NCBI GenBank assembly: GCA_022496185.1
Contig: WTXG01000083.1
Span: 88,322-152,321 of the forward strand
From: Multifurca ochricompacta
Taxonomy: Eukaryota > Basidiomycota > Agaricomycetes > Russulales > Russulaceae
Reading direction: 5' to 3'
DNA length: 64,000 nt
Shown: in pieces, positions 42,426 through 55,887 of the stretch
Layout of the letters: the number at the start of each line of letters is the position of its first letter
How positions within the stretch are numbered: the stretch's first letter is position 1
Position numbers and translations under genes: made by a program
The notes under the pieces: model-generated
Databases searched by the model: none
What the model was told of the DNA's origin: nothing
What the model saw: only the letters and a program-made list of their open reading frames with translations

Positions 42426-44333
42426 TCAGCCCAGACCGACAGCAGCAGCAGCAACCCGCGCAGTACAAGCGGCCACAATCACGACCACCCGTTCAGGTGG
42501 CATATCACCCAATTCCTCAGACCTAACAAACTCTCCCAAATTCGCCACCAAAGCCCTAAACACATCTCCACAACGAACTCCAGCCGAATTTCGTACTTCC
42601 ACAGGCCAAAGCCATCGTGTATGACCCCCGATCGCACCAATCCGTAAAGCACCACAGGGTGGCCAGGTAGCTGGTTGTGCGTAATCAGATGGGGCCATTG
42701 GTACAGCCGCCGCCGGTGGTAGTGGTAAGGATACAAATCCAAATCCCGGTGCCGGTGTTGGTGTTGGTGTTGGTGTTCCTGCTGGTCTTGCTTCGCTTGT
42801 TGGTCCGGAGGAGGAGGAAGAAGAGGAAGAGGATGGGAAGAATATTGAGCGAGCTGAGGTACGGAGGTCCCATGAGAGCGGTGGTATGCCTACGGGCCTA
42901 TGAACCAGAAAAGGATTCAAGGCGCTCGTTCGCGCGTCCGTGCGCATCAGAGGTGGAGATGGAACGGGAAGATGGGAAAGGTGAGGCGGGAGAGGAGGTA
43001 GGGAATGTTCATATGAACTTGAGCTCGCTTCGAGCTCAATGGGCAGTAGAGACATTGTTTCTCCCATTACCGCTGCGGATGGGATTGACGGGCGGACGTC
43101 ACGGTAATCATCTATCACCAAAAAAAAAAAAGATGAGGTGTGAGCGGTTGAGGAAAGGGACGGACTTCGTGAGCAGAAACGAAGGGGAATAAAAAAAAAC
43201 GCTACATACCAAAAACTTCCCCCCAACGATTATCAGTCGTACGGTGGGCCCACTGGGCAAGGTCCCGCCAGTCACTCGCAGTGGGTTGTGGCGGCCCAAT
43301 CAGTACTGATGGTGGGACGTCTGTGGCGGGGGTGGGGGCGGGGAGAGGAGCCGCCGGACCGGAATTCCGTCCTGCACAACCACCACACACACCCAAAAAA
43401 AAACAAAAAAAAACAAAAGCAATCAGCACAAACAAGTAAACGTGAGATCCTATAAAAGTATTACTACAACCCACCAGATCTTCTGCGAAAGACGGATGAG
43501 ACAACAGACCAGCTATTACTACGCGCACGTCTGCCAGATGATCCCTCCTGCGTAGGCTGAGAAGCCCTGTCACGATCGAGAAGTAGCTTTCCTTTCGCTT
43601 TGTCACGCTTACGCGAGCATGTAGGCGTGGCTGACCCTGAAGGGGTTGGCGTCGCACTGACAACGGTGTCCGCTGGTACGATTGCGCCAGGCGGTGCAAA
43701 TGTAAAGCGGGGTGGTCGCGCGAGCTCCGAATTGGGCGGGACGATGGCGCTCGGGCTCGGAATACCAGCAACGGGTGGCGCGGCACCGCCAAGCGTCAGT
43801 GATAGAAAGGATGTACCGTGGGATAAGGGAGGGTAAATGGGGGTAGCGTTTATTATTGGTGGCGGGGGGCGGGGCGGCACAGTTCTAGCCGGAGGAATGT
43901 AGTGTTGTGGAGGAAGACTCTCTGCGGGGGCATAACCGTCTGAAAATAAAACGGGTCCCTGCGGAGGTGGGGTTTGGGGTCTGTGAAACCAGGACGGATG
44001 TGGCGAAAGAGGATTCGGATTCGGTAAAGATATGTCGTGTGGATGATCAGAGTGAGTGATCGTGCGTAGGGGACCTGAAGACGCCGCCAGGGGTCTATGG
44101 ATCCCAGTCGTAACGAATGTGAGGGATGATGGGTCGAGTGGGGCTACTTGGCTCTCAACAGGGGGGGAATGAAGTCTTTGCCGATCGGGCTGCGGGTTTG
44201 TGTATGGGTGTAGTTGGCGGTGGGACATTGGGGGCGCAAGCAGCGAAGAGTGACCGATTGAACTAAGTTCGTCTTGATGATCATCGTCAGCTACGGAGGA
44301 TTCTGGAGAGGGTTCATGGTGGTCGGAAAGCAT
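42426..44333 (-). CDS. DUF6699 domain protein
   Basis: Three exons (44333-43475, 43371-43210, 43111-42426) total 1707 nt, 568 residues, all in phase. The first 300 residues are Pro/Ser-rich and probably disordered, with a basic stretch (CSRKRDKAKGKLLLDRDRAS) near 255. The C-terminal domain, about residues 405-560, has the order seen in basidiomycete DUF6699 proteins: NPFLVHRPVGIPPLSWDLR, a poly-Ser insertion, then PATWPPCGALRIGA, WLWPVEVRNSAGVRCGDVF and a final helix to VAAAAVGLG. Domain function is not known. Poly-Ser and Thr-Pro tracts in the middle of the domain reflect microsatellite growth in coding DNA. It is a single-gene island in repeat-rich sequence. Confidence 0.75.
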
Positions 44334-47300
44334 GTTGGGTATTTTTCTGCGTTACAGACCAAAAGGCCAAAAGAGAAGGGCCATTGAGGCCAACAATCAC
44401 GTAATACATATTATCACGTACTAGTAGTCAGACACTGGCTTGCACTGCCCCTCATGCAGGATCGGTGGAACGGATTCTGGAGAGAGCTTGGCCAAGATGT
44501 TTGACCATTGCATAAAAGAGCGATGGTCTCTCGGGATGTCGTTTCGTACGGGAGAATGGCAGAGGGATTGAAATATCAAAAAATGATCAGTGGTCGGTCG
44601 GGTGTAAGACGAATGGGTTGTCGATCGAGCCGAAGAGTGGGAGTTACAGGCTGTGAACGCAGTTGAAAGTGGGACCCCAAAAGCGAGTGGATAGCTTTTT
44701 CGAAGAGGTGAACAGGATATGCACAGCGCACGACAACCTATGAGGAGGAATATGTCCAGAGCGAGGAGGAGGAAGATGACGGTAGCGCTAGAGAATCAAG
44801 TGGGCGCATGCTGATAGCCACACGTCCGAAGTGCCTGATCATGATCAGACGAAAGCCAAGGCGCACGTGAAGGGCAGAGCAAACGAACGATTATTTCTCT
44901 TCGGTTTTTCACTCAAGAAGACGTCCTAGCCGCAAAGGGGGCGGAAAAGTAGATGATTGTGTTCAATGAGCTGGCCGAATATGATGCCGAAAACTCATAT
45001 CAGGATTCGAATTAAGGGTCCCAATACAACCAATACAGGTTGGCCATTCCTTGCGTCAAATGGCTGTTTTTTATTTTTATTTTGTAGGGATTTTAGTTGG
45101 AGCTTTGGACTTGAGGCAGGGATAGGGAGACAAGAGGCAGTGATGAAGGATAAGCCAGTACTAAGGGCAATATCTATTGAAAAGCCCCAATTTACTCGTT
45201 CACGGTTCACGGTCATTGCCGTCTTTGTCATGTTGACCCGATCAATGAATGGGTTACGACGGTTACGACATTCCATGCCAGTTGGGGGGACAAATCGCCA
45301 AAGTTGCCCTGATCTTGCCCTTTGCCCTGAGGCGGTGACTGGTAGAGAAGAGGAGGAGGAGGAAGAGGAGGAGGGGGAGATTTTCTCTAGCACTATTGAG
45401 AGGTTGGGGTGTTTGAGGGTGGGGAGTAGTGAAACAATGAATGAATGACCCGTCACTAATTCGCCACGTAGGTAACGCACAGCCACGCACAGGGAACGGC
45501 AGCTGCGGAAGTCCGATGAACGAGGGAGAGAGGGAAGAGGATGGAGGTTCCTAGAGAGATTCGGCATTATTGAACGACCAATTGAAAGGAAGCCGGACGA
45601 AAAAAAAAAAAGAGAGAGAGAGAAACAAAAACAAAAGCGAAGAGATGAATACTTACCGCGATAACCTCATAATCAAAGTTAAATGTTTTGCATTGCGTCA
45701 AACGAAACTTTCGTTATCTCCACCTGATCTCACCACCAAACACTATCCCCTTCCCCTCCTCCCCCTCGGTCGGTCAGTCGGTCGTGCGCACAATGGGCCG
45801 CGGAGAAAACTCAATCATCCATCACCTTTTTTTTATTTTTTTTATTTTTACCGAGTGTTTTCAATACATCACCGTCCCCCCCCCCCGCCCGAACTGGGGA
45901 CAGTGATTTATTCTTTTTCCTTTTGTTGTCGCTATTATCCCTTCGTCCGAGTCCTAAAGCAATAAGCCGTTCTCAATCCGACGTTCCGGGCCTTCCTTTG
46001 ATCACAATTAGTTGTGCCTTTTTTTATTTATTTTTTCTGTCATTTTTTTGGGTCCTGGACATGAGAAAGTTGGGGGGAGGAGGGCCCAAGTGAAAGTTTG
46101 CACCGACAGACGGACAGACAGACAGACAGGTAACTAGCTCGGAGCGCACGACTCGGAGCGCCGGTCTATCCCAAAAAATCGCAGGCACCCTTGGGCTACC
46201 CATTACATGTAACAAGAAAGTTGTCTGTTCATCGGCGGCGGCGGCGGAAAGAAATCGTCTCGGACGATATACTGAACTACACAGTTGAGGGGAGGGGAGG
46301 AGAGGAAATACTCCAACGAGCAGTCAATCGGGGCAATCGCAGACCGTTCGCGAGTTCGCGCCAGAGGAGATCGGAGTCGGAAGTTGCCGGCCACGTGCCC
46401 AGTTATTCCGCCCACACCCGCACCCGCACCCACACCCACACCCACACCCACGCCCCAACTCAACTCAACTCTCATGGAATCATGACTCGTCTGTGAAAGC
46501 TTTCAGAAACAACAACTCGCCGCTTTAATAAACACTTTGTTCGCTCATCTCCGCTTGACGTTTTGTACGCAAAACGTTTCATTTGACAGTAGCGTACTCT
46601 TTTTTCAGCTTTTTAAATAGGGCGGCGTTGGCGGCGGTCGGCACATAATCTGCTTGCACACACGGTCCCGCAACCTATCTGGTTGATTGATTCGCGATTT
46701 GCGGGTTTCACTTCATCTCATCTCGGTACAGGGAGTGAAAGAAGTCATTATCTTGCTTTCTGCTGCGTAAAGAGAGTGAATATAACGTGAAATGTTATGT
46801 CACAACACAACACAATGCCTGTACCCATTTGGTGTTATTGCGAAGTACCTCGAATGTTGAAATTAGATACCCCAATAAAGGAATTAAAAAAATTAGCGAT
46901 GTGCAAAACTCTAGCATTTGTTTGGCGAAGAAAGGACAGACAATAGGGCGTACGAACCCCCCCCCTCCCCCAAAAAGAAAACCTATGGAAGCAAAAACTT
47001 TGGCGGACGACTGGGAATGCCCAACCTAGTAGTTTTTTTTTTTTCTTTCATGATTGGATGAGGTCACACAAAGAAAAAAGCCGAGGAGTGAGGTGTCCTT
47101 CCAAGAAGAGGGGTAGAAGAAAAGAAAAGAAAGAAAGAAAAAAAAAAAAAGGGAGGGGAGAAATGAGGAAATACGATTGGGAGAGAAGGGAGAGCGAAGA
47201 AGGGTGAGTGAAATTTTTTAAGTTGGTCTTGGAACTCGTGGGGTTAATGTACATATGTACATCATCATATCATATCATAGTCGGTCGGTATTATAGTACG

Positions 47301-48333
47301 TATTGATCACGGGCACGTGGCCGCCACGCGGCTTACGCGGATCACGTACAAGCCCCAACCCGTTTTTTGCTTTTTGTTTTTTTTTCTTGTTTTTGGGTCA
47401 GCTTATTGCAATTTTTTTTACCATTTTGCCCTGGCCTGACCTGACCTGTCTGTCCTAACCCCTGCCCTGCCCTGCCTGTCTGCCTGTCTGGCTCCATAAT
47501 CATCCGGAATTTCCGCGGAATAGGAAGGAAGAAAGGGGATGAGAATGGGGAGGGGGGGGGAGGGGGAAGCTCAGGTTGATGGTTCGTTCCCGGAACCGCG
47601 CGCCATCACGTGCACACACACTCACGACGAGAAAAAAATAAATAAATTTAATAGATAGATAAGATAACGAATTTTTAATTCTTGTAGCCTTGTGCCCCTC
47701 CTCCCAATAAGTAAAAGTAAAAGGAAAACAGAATAAAATAAAATATGTCTTATGTCCGCCCTTCTCCGCCCGCTCTGTCTGCGGTTCTGGTGTTCCGTTC
47801 CTTGAGAAGCGCCATACGCACGCACGAAATAGGTAATTAATGGGTATGGTTCCAATCTATCCATCAGTTAACTCATCGACTGGGTGTCCCCCCCCCTCCC
47901 AGATATGTCCATCCTTGTTCTCTCAAAAATGGATATCTCTCTTCTCTCCGCTTTTTTTTTTCTTTTTTTTTTTTCTTTTTTTCTTTCACCACCGTGACCT
48001 CCCCTCCCTGATACATGAATGCATGTAAGTGTGCAGTGCAGTGCAGAGCAGAGAGAGAAAGAGTTCCTGCACATTCAATTCACAATCAATAACATACTAC
48101 ACACTAAACACCCGCGGGCTCGCTGCTTTCGGCCGAAAAAACCCCATCACCGTTTCGTTTTTTTTTCATTGTTTGTTCTCTTTTTTTTGTTTTTGTTTTG
48201 CTCTTTTGGCTGCTTGCTTTTTTTTTTTTTGCATTGTTTGGTAAATAAATCCCGTAATAATAATAAAAATGTGTTTTAATTGATAATGGTATAGGTGTGA
48301 GAATTATCACGAGTTCTTCTTGGTTTCTTTTCA

Positions 48334-48366
48334 GATTCGGATTCAGATTCGGATTCGGATTCGGAG
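48334..48366. repeat. GATTCG/GATTCA hexamer repeat
   Basis: Five to six units; on the minus strand they would encode alternating Ser-Glu, but no surrounding gene is supported. Confidence 0.7.
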
Positions 48367-50629
48367 TTTAGGTTCCGCACCCACGCGCATGACTCGGCGG
48401 CGCCTTTTTTTCTTCTCCCCTTCCTCCCCTCCCTTCTCCTTCGCTCCCCGCCACCCCGGTTTACGTCCGCGACGGGGCTTCCACCCACCCACCCTGGCTG
48501 GTTGGTCCCGCAAGAGTACAAAACACACACACACACACGCACACATCCAAAAGTGGTGAAGACGCACCAAAAATGATCACTTTTGGTGCTTAGGACATGG
48601 GAAAATCTTTTTTTTTCTTTGACTGTGTGTGTAGAAGAGAGAGAGGGATCAAGGATCACAAACAACGTAAGGATCATTCCGCACTCCCGCACACCCCCCC
48701 CCCCCCCAAACTGCACAAGCACACACTCTCGCTTGGAATCGCATCTTAATAGGCCCCGTTTGTCAACCAGTCATCATCATCGCCGCCGCCATCACCACCA
48801 CTCGCGAGTCGTCACATCATATGTACTCCCGAACCTCGCCCGATTTCCTGCTTCCTGACTGACTCACCATCATCCTTCCTCTCCTCCTCCTCCCCCCCCT
48901 TGTTCCCACAAGGCCCCGGGGGTTCATATCAAATTTTGGGGTAGCAAAAAAAAAAAAAAAGAGGTGTGTGTATTGTTCGCTGTTTCGGGACTCTCGGGGC
49001 CAACCACCTGGGGGGGGCCCCAAAGGCTGGGATGGGGGAAGGAGAGAGGGGGGGGAAGTAAACCCGGGATCTCAGTCCCTTGATAAGATCAGATCTCTGC
49101 CTAAGATTTCCGGATCACAACTCCGCTTGCCCCTTCCTCCCCACACACACACACTATCTGTCAGCTGGCCGAGCGGGGATTGTAAAAAAAACCTTTTTGA
49201 CCCGTTTCCCAGGGACCTAAGTAGCTCTGCTCTGGCCCTCTCCAGCTGATGAGTGTACTGCCCTGTCCACTTTTTTAATCTTATCTTTGAGAAAACAGGT
49301 AGAACGAGGACACGAATTGATCGATTTGAGTGTGTGTGTGTGCTCAATCAATCCCCCTCCCTCCCGGGAATCCTGAAATTTGGGCCTATAAGACAAGACA
49401 TGAATGAGCGAATTATTACGGCGGCCCGCAGATTGCGAAGAGCGCGCATGCTTCGTCATCTTCCAGAAAAAACCCATCCATCTTGAGTAGCCTTGATACA
49501 AGGGACCTGATACGCCACCTTGGGTCATTTGAGGAGGAGCCAGTGAGAGGAGGTAGCATATGTAAGCAATAAAACAAGAACAAAAACCAAAAAAAAAAAA
49601 AGGCCCAGAGGCTGTAACACCACTATTCGAGGTGTAGCCGTTACTCGTCGAGACTAGGCCACTTTCGAGGGCGTTCCACGTGTAACGACGTTGGCGACAA
49701 GAAAAAAACAAGAGCAACGATGACAGACATGATCAGAAACCCGCCGAGCTATACATCAAAATGTGATTTGTGAGAGGGTTGACTAGGGTGTTTTCGGTAC
49801 CAGGCCGCCACCGCACGCGAGATAGACTAGTTTTAGATGGGATGTTGTGACGAGGAGAGAAGAGAGGGGAGGGGGGTGACTTGTGGGGTGCGAGAAAGGG
49901 GGTTTTTTTGATTTTGATTTTGATTTTATTTTTATTTTCCAAATCTACCCCAAAAAATGTAGAGAGACTGAGACCGGAGACAGATGATGGAGAAGCCAAA
50001 CTAGCGATCCGGAAACTCGTTTTTTTTTGGTTGTCAAGCAAAAAATAAGGTAAAAAGAAACAACAAGTTTTATGGGCGCAGGGGACAGGTCAGGCCTTGG
50101 TTTCTTTTTTTTTTTTCGGTGGGGGGTTGCGTTGAGTGACTACTAGAGAAACAAACAAACAAACAAAAAAAAAAAAAAGATTCAAAATTGTGTCAACCCA
50201 ACAAACAAGCATCATCGCCACACCAAAAAAACCTCCGTTCCTGGGATGTGTGAAAGGGGTGGGCCGGGCTGTGCAGTGCAGTTGCAGCGTTATGTATGTG
50301 TGGAGTGCGGAAACGGAGCAACGTGGAGAAGAAGAATAGGAGGAGCGACGACGTAGTCAGGGCGACTGACGCGAACCCGTTCCACGTTCCACGGTTCCTG
50401 CAAGAGGTTGGGGAGGAGAAGGGGGGGGCCGCGGGATGTTTTAGCAACAGCCGCAACATGAAACCAAAAAAAGCTTGTGCGATGGAGATGGCCCTTCAGG
50501 GACCCGACCCGAGGCCCAAGCAGTAAAAATAAAAAATAAAAATAAAAATAACACAATAAGACCCCCATTCTTGCTGGGGTGCAGATGGGAGTGGACGACG
50601 AAGCCATCCACTTTTTCGGAGCAAGAAAA

Positions 50630-50637
<8 letters not shown>

Positions 50638-50672
<35 letters not shown>
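50638..50672. repeat. GA dinucleotide microsatellite
   Basis: A run of GA units follows an A homopolymer. Confidence 0.8.
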
Positions 50673-52477
50673 GCGATTTGTGAATGATGAATGAATTAAT
50701 GTGATCGTAGAGCTTTTTACCACCAAATCAATAAATCTCTCCCCTCCCCTCCGGCTCAGAAGGCCAAATTGTGTTCCCGGGCGGAGCTGAACGAAAGGGA
50801 GGGGAGGGGACGGGGGGAGAGAGACCTTGACAAGGGCAAAGGGTTCTTCTTTCCTTTTGGTGCTAACTAGGATCCGGAAATAAAAAATAACATATTTTCA
50901 TCACGTTCTCCTCTCCTCTGGTCTTGTCATCATCATCAATGATCCATATTATCCCATATCATCTCTCTAATGGATCGAATTCCTGTCAAAAAAAAAAAAA
51001 AGTCTGTTGTGGTGGTGATTTTGTGGAGATTATATAGAGATGGATGTGGATGGATTGGGTATGGGTTGGTTGGGTTGGTTGGTTTTTGGCGTAGTCGTCG
51101 GGTAGTCCGGATGTTATAGTAGTAATAACGGATTTTTTTTTTCACTGCCTCCCATCCTTTATGTTGGTCACATGTGGTCACGAGCAGCGCGCACCTTTTA
51201 AAATCCGGGAATTTATGAAAAGCGGGCGGTGGGCGTTGTTGCGTCAGTTCAGTTTGTTTCAAGGTTCTGTTCATGTGAGTGGGGGATGTGGTGGTGGGAA
51301 GGTGGCTTGTGCGGCGAGACGCTGAGCGCGCACACACGCTCGGGGAACAACGTAAACTAGAGATGGGAAAAGTGGATCCGAAATAAATAAAAAATAAAAA
51401 AAAACGAAACGGTTTTCTCCTTTTGTAATTTTTAATTTTTAATTTCATTTCATTTCAAGAGAGAGAGACAAAGAGAGAGAGAGAGAGAAAGATGATTATC
51501 ATTTTTGTGAGCCTCGAGGCCCCGACATCACGGTAGTGGAAATGAGATACACAGAATGGAGCATCAAGGAAGAAGTAAGATTTGTATATCCACGGGGGGT
51601 AAGGGAAAGGGAAAGGGTAGAGAGGGGAGGGGGGGGGGTCGTGATCATCGCAAGGGGCACTCCAACCGGTTTTTCGGTAAGTGAAGTGGCGCTTGAGGAA
51701 CCAGGTGAGCATCGAAGAGAGGACATGCATGTAAAGTTAGGCGCGTAAGGTAAGGAGCGGGCTTATAGGATTGGGATAGGATAAGGATAGACAGATGACG
51801 CAGGGGCGCGCGCGCGCGTATGAAGGGGAGGGGGAAGGGGGAGAGGGGAAGAGGGATATTTTCGAGAGGAGATATTGTCTCTTTTTCTTTCGATTATATT
51901 GCCGGATGGAGTCTACAACCCCAGATGGGAAAGTTGATTAGCATAATGCCGAGGTTTTTATTTTTTATTTTTTATTTCTTATTTGTTAATGATAATGAGT
52001 TTGAGAGTTGGGTGGACATTGTGGCAAGGGAGTGGAGTGACCCCACCCCTCCTAGACATCATCTACATACTGATCGCTCACGACTCATGGTTCACGGATG
52101 TGGTTTTGGGACAGCGGATGTAAGGAATGGACGGGACGGGTCAAAGTTGCCAATTCAGGACGGACAATGGTTTAGGCCGGGAGATAGGCCCCACGGATTG
52201 AGGACTGACTCACCTCGGGAATGTTGTATTGTATTGTAACCGGTACGGTACGGTACTTGTGATGGCTTGGGTGGTTTATGACTAGCCTGTAAATCTTGGG
52301 GGGGGTGGGTACGGAGAAAATTAGGCGAAAGGAGGGAAGAGGGGGATGAAATGGAAGAGTCAAGGAAGGAAGGAGATAAGTTGGAATATTCATTAGGGAA
52401 AGGGAAAAAAAAAGAGAAAACACAAAAGACAATAAAGCAAAGGCGGCAAGTGGCTGACATTTATTTACAATTATTTG

Positions 52478-52861
52478 TCAATAAAATGGATGTTCAAGAT
52501 TACCTTTTTCGTAGTCTGTCCCTCGACGATCCGGATCGGGCAAAGTCCCAAGCGCTCTGTTCAGTTGTCTTGTCGCTCTATTACGGCTCTCTTCGGGGGA
52601 GACGGGGGGACGGGGTAAAGGATAACTATAAAGACCTAGCAGCCTGCTAATTGTCTTCGGTTGCCGCCGCTCACAATTGTTTTTTACGCTCGTCCCGACA
52701 AGACAAAAAGACCAACGATTGATCCTCCAGACGTTTTTTCTCTTGAGCAACTTACCCATTTCTCCCTCCTGCAGCTTCAAGCGGGAGTATTGTTGAGCGT
52801 TTCTTTTTCTTTTGGCCTGAACCTCATTCAAAGCGAGAGCGAGCTTGTCTTGCCTTGCCAT
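52478..52861 (-). CDS. Possible small basic protein, divergent to HMG gene 2
   Basis: The ATG at 52861 opens MARQDKLALALNEVQAKRKR..., a charged, helix-favouring N-terminus. A GTAAGT sits after GEM near 52756, so the true second exon may lie elsewhere and the 127-residue unspliced frame may be wrong. It would share a 160-bp divergent promoter with the HMG-box gene starting at 53021. No family recognised. Confidence 0.3.
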   Translation of the reverse strand: MARQDKLALALNEVQAKRKRNAQQYSRLKLQEGEMGKLLKRKNVWRINRWSFCLVGTSVKNNCERRQPKTISRLLGLYSYPLPRPPVSPEESRNRATRQLNRALGTLPDPDRRGTDYEKGNLEHPFY

Positions 52862-53020
52862 TTGTCCTTTTTATCTCTCATAACACAATCATCATAACAA
52901 TATCTTCTCTCCTCCTTCTCCTTCCACCCCCCCCCCTTCACCCATCCTATTCTCTTTCATTTCTCGCGTGCGTGAAAAGAATAAAGAAATTAAGAAATTA
53001 AAACAACAATCAAACAAACC

Positions 53021-54761
53021 ATGCCAGCAATCCGTACGCGTGACACTCCCACACAATGTGAGTCGACCACTCAATCTACCCATCCCCCCACCCCCCACCA
53101 CCACCACCACCCATTACGATCGATCTCTTACCTCTCTCTTTTCAAGCCCTCGAAGTGTCCGTGGCTGAGCCCGACACAAATGCACCCATCCTAAACATCA
53201 TCTCTCCGACGCCGCGCGCCTTCACGTTTCCTATGAACCCCCACACTCCTTCGCCTTCCCCGTCCAACTCACCGTTTGAGCCTGATCTCAGACCGCTCAC
53301 GTTCTCTACCCCTCCTCCTTTCAACAAGACCCACACCCCATCCTCTTCCATCTCCTCAAATCATTCCCTCTCTTTGACTACCTCTACCACCCTCTCCCCA
53401 GAAGCTCCCGCCACCCCATCGAGCTCTCATCGTCGTAGGCGTTCCACAGTGTCCGATATCAGCGAACGCCGACCAAAGAAGGGTGACGAGGATTATATCA
53501 AGCGGCCCGAAAACGCTTTCATCTTGTTCCGCCGTAAATGCTGCGAGGACCGTAATCTGGCGCAGGGCGCTGGAGATGCGGGCGGCGAGGGCGGCGATGG
53601 GCCTGCAGCCCCTACTAAGAAGCAACGTCAGGCAGATCTATCAAAGACAATCAGCCAACAGTGGAAAAGTCTCTCAACTGAGGAACGTCAGTACTGGGAG
53701 GATCTCGCAAAGGAAAAGAAGGTACGTTTCTATATTTATTTATGCATTGTGCATTGTGCATTGTGCATGCATGCATGCATGGCTCCTTCCTGAAACTCAT
53801 CACGTGACCATAGAAAGAGCATGAAGTATTATATCCCAACTATGTTTACCGTCCTCAGCGTGTTAAGGGCAAGAAGGTTGCTGCCAATGGCAAGGGAAAG
53901 GCACGTGGTGGTGGTGAAGAGCCAGAGACAGATACCGAAGGCCTCTCGTTTGTGATGCCTGTCCCTGCTGCACCCCAGCGTGTCGGCCGACGGGCTATCT
54001 CCGCACCGACACCTCCACCCGCATACCAACAGACGATCCGCATCCCAAAGATGTACATGCCCTCGACGCCGACCACGCCCTCGATGATGCCCATATCAAT
54101 CGCACGCACCTGCTCGTCACCTCAAGCCTCCACACAACTCTCTCCTGGTGGCATGGGCTACGATTACGTCCCACCCAACGGTGCTCTCCTGCCATCCTTC
54201 AATCAGCCACAGGGTTGGAATCCTGACGGTGTGACATGCGGGGACGCATACGTGAACGTGTTTGACATGCCGCCTCTCGACCCGCTTACGATCCCACCCG
54301 TCGTATCAACCGACTCGTTGTTCAAGTCGCCCTCGCCTGGCTCATACTCAACCTCTTCGGGGCCATCATCGCCACATATGTCCCCTTACACGCCGACGAC
54401 ACTTGAGACGCTTCACATTACGAATGACGCATGGCAGGCGCAGACGACGCTTCCGATGTTCGACGTGCATTTGGAGTCCCAGCTACCTCTCTCTCTCGAG
54501 TATCAGCCCTACTCATGGTCGACAGCACCTGATTTGTGGGTGAATGGAAGTGCGCCGATGTTTAACGAGGACTTTGATATTTCCATGATCCCGCCCATTT
54601 CGATTGAAGTTCCCAAGTTTGATGGCGTGATGCACATCGGGGACCACACGTGTGGGCAAGACTTCCTTAGTCCACAATCGGGTGAGCAAGATGGAGATGG
54701 GTACGCACCTGTGTTCACTTTCAACGATGTACCCGAAATCCCACTCGTGGACGGCTTCTGA
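53021..54761 (+). CDS. HMG-box transcription factor (gene 2)
   Basis: Three exons (53021-53057, 53147-53721, 53814-54761) total 1560 nt, 519 residues, in phase. It starts MPAIRTRDTPTQ in a 37-nt first exon. A Pro/Ser/Thr-rich region leads to an HMG box from about residue 115: DYIKRPENAFILFRRKCCED, an Ala/Gly-rich insertion of about 25 residues, then KQRQADLSKTISQQWKSLS, YWEDLAKEKKKEHEVLYPNY and VYRPQR. This is the MATA/ROX1-like type found in basidiomycete developmental and mating regulators (Prf1, Pcc1 and Rfg1/Rox1 relatives); exact orthology cannot be decided here. The remaining 300 residues are Pro/Ser-rich and acidic, fitting an activation or repression domain. Intron 2 falls within the box, after EKK. 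Unlike HMG gene 1 there is no frame break. Confidence 0.88.
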
Positions 54762-55887
54762 GTCACTTCCTCCTCTACGCACGGCCCAGGCGGCCATACG
54801 TAGAACTGACGCCAACCCTTACGCAACTATACGACAGTTCCCTCCATCCCGTTTTTCCAACGCTGTAACGGATATTTCCTTTTCTTTGTCTTTTTTTTTG
54901 TTGTATTATCGCACCTGGAAGCCTTCCACACCCCTGTACTTTTCTTTTTTCTTTACCCCCCTCTTTTTTCCTCTCCCCCGCCCCCCGTTATCTCTTTTTT
55001 TCCCCCGGGTTGCGTCGTCTTCAGGACACTTGGTCTTTCTGTTGTATATTGATTGGTTGTATTTTTTTTTTTTTCCTTTTGTCATGCGCGAGGTTCAGTC
55101 CCGCTGTATCCACCACTAACATCATCCCTCACACTCCCCCTTTTTCTTTTTACCCTCCTTCCCCTATCCCCTTGGTTTATGCGCTATACCTTCACTTGTT
55201 GTACTCACCTTAAACCCCTGAGCTACCTCTTTACCACCTCACATGCGCCCACCTCTTTGGATACCCTGGAATGACCGATACGTATGACGCTTGCACTCCT
55301 TTTCATCCAACCACCCCTCCCTCTCTCTAACCTTGTTTTATCATTCACATAACTTTCCCCATATCTCGTTACCGTCGTATTCATATTGGAGAGGTTCAGT
55401 TTTTTTTTTGGCGATGAAAAATAAAAACCTGATTGAACACCCGGAAATGACTTGTTCGAGTAAAGAGAGAGATACAGAGATAGTGTGTGTGTGTGTAAGA
55501 GTGAGTGAGTGGGTGGTTAGAGGGTTCAACCCCCACTGGCGGGTGACCCACCCCGACCCACGTGCACGTGCTCCGTCCTCGAGAAGTCCTTTCATCCTCA
55601 TCCTCATCATCCTCATCCCACTCCTGCTCCCGCCTGAAACTTGTCTGAAAACGTTTTCGCTGTCAATTTATTTTATATCTTTTCATTGGAAATTGGAAAC
55701 GCGGATATCATCAGGCATCACTCACCACGCAACTACTCCGTACTGCCTCGAGAGTGCCTCGAGGACTCGGACCTTGTTTGTGGAATCAGGGTATCAATCA
55801 CCTTAGTCGCATGTACTTGACTTGCATGCATATCCTCTTTCCCATCCTTACCACAATTCCACCACTACCACTACTACTACCACTACC
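54762..55887. other. 3' region of HMG gene 2 and promoter of the F-box-like gene
   Basis: Very T/C-rich (54880-55360), as expected for untranslated and promoter DNA. Open frames are pyrimidine-tract artefacts. A GT run sits near 55482-55496. Confidence 0.45.

Larger units (their letters stand above)
44334..52477. other. Eight kilobases of simple-sequence-rich DNA, no supported gene
   Basis: Dense homopolymers and microsatellites (CA near 46410-46455, GATTCG near 48334, CA near 48524-48545, GA near 50638-50672, GC near 51806-51818). Open frames such as 44995-45567 (-) and 50936-51448 (-) are low in complexity or overlap others and show no family features. No transposon ends or tRNA were recognised. 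Confidence 0.4.

Noticed and set aside
44995..45567. 190-residue minus-strand open frame
   Set aside because: Poly-Ser from a GGA repeat, no motif, and overlaps another long frame on the opposite strand.
35699..54761. Mating-type locus based on two HMG-box genes
   Set aside because: No homeodomain pair, pheromone, receptor or mip-type gene is visible, and HMG-box regulators are numerous in basidiomycetes.
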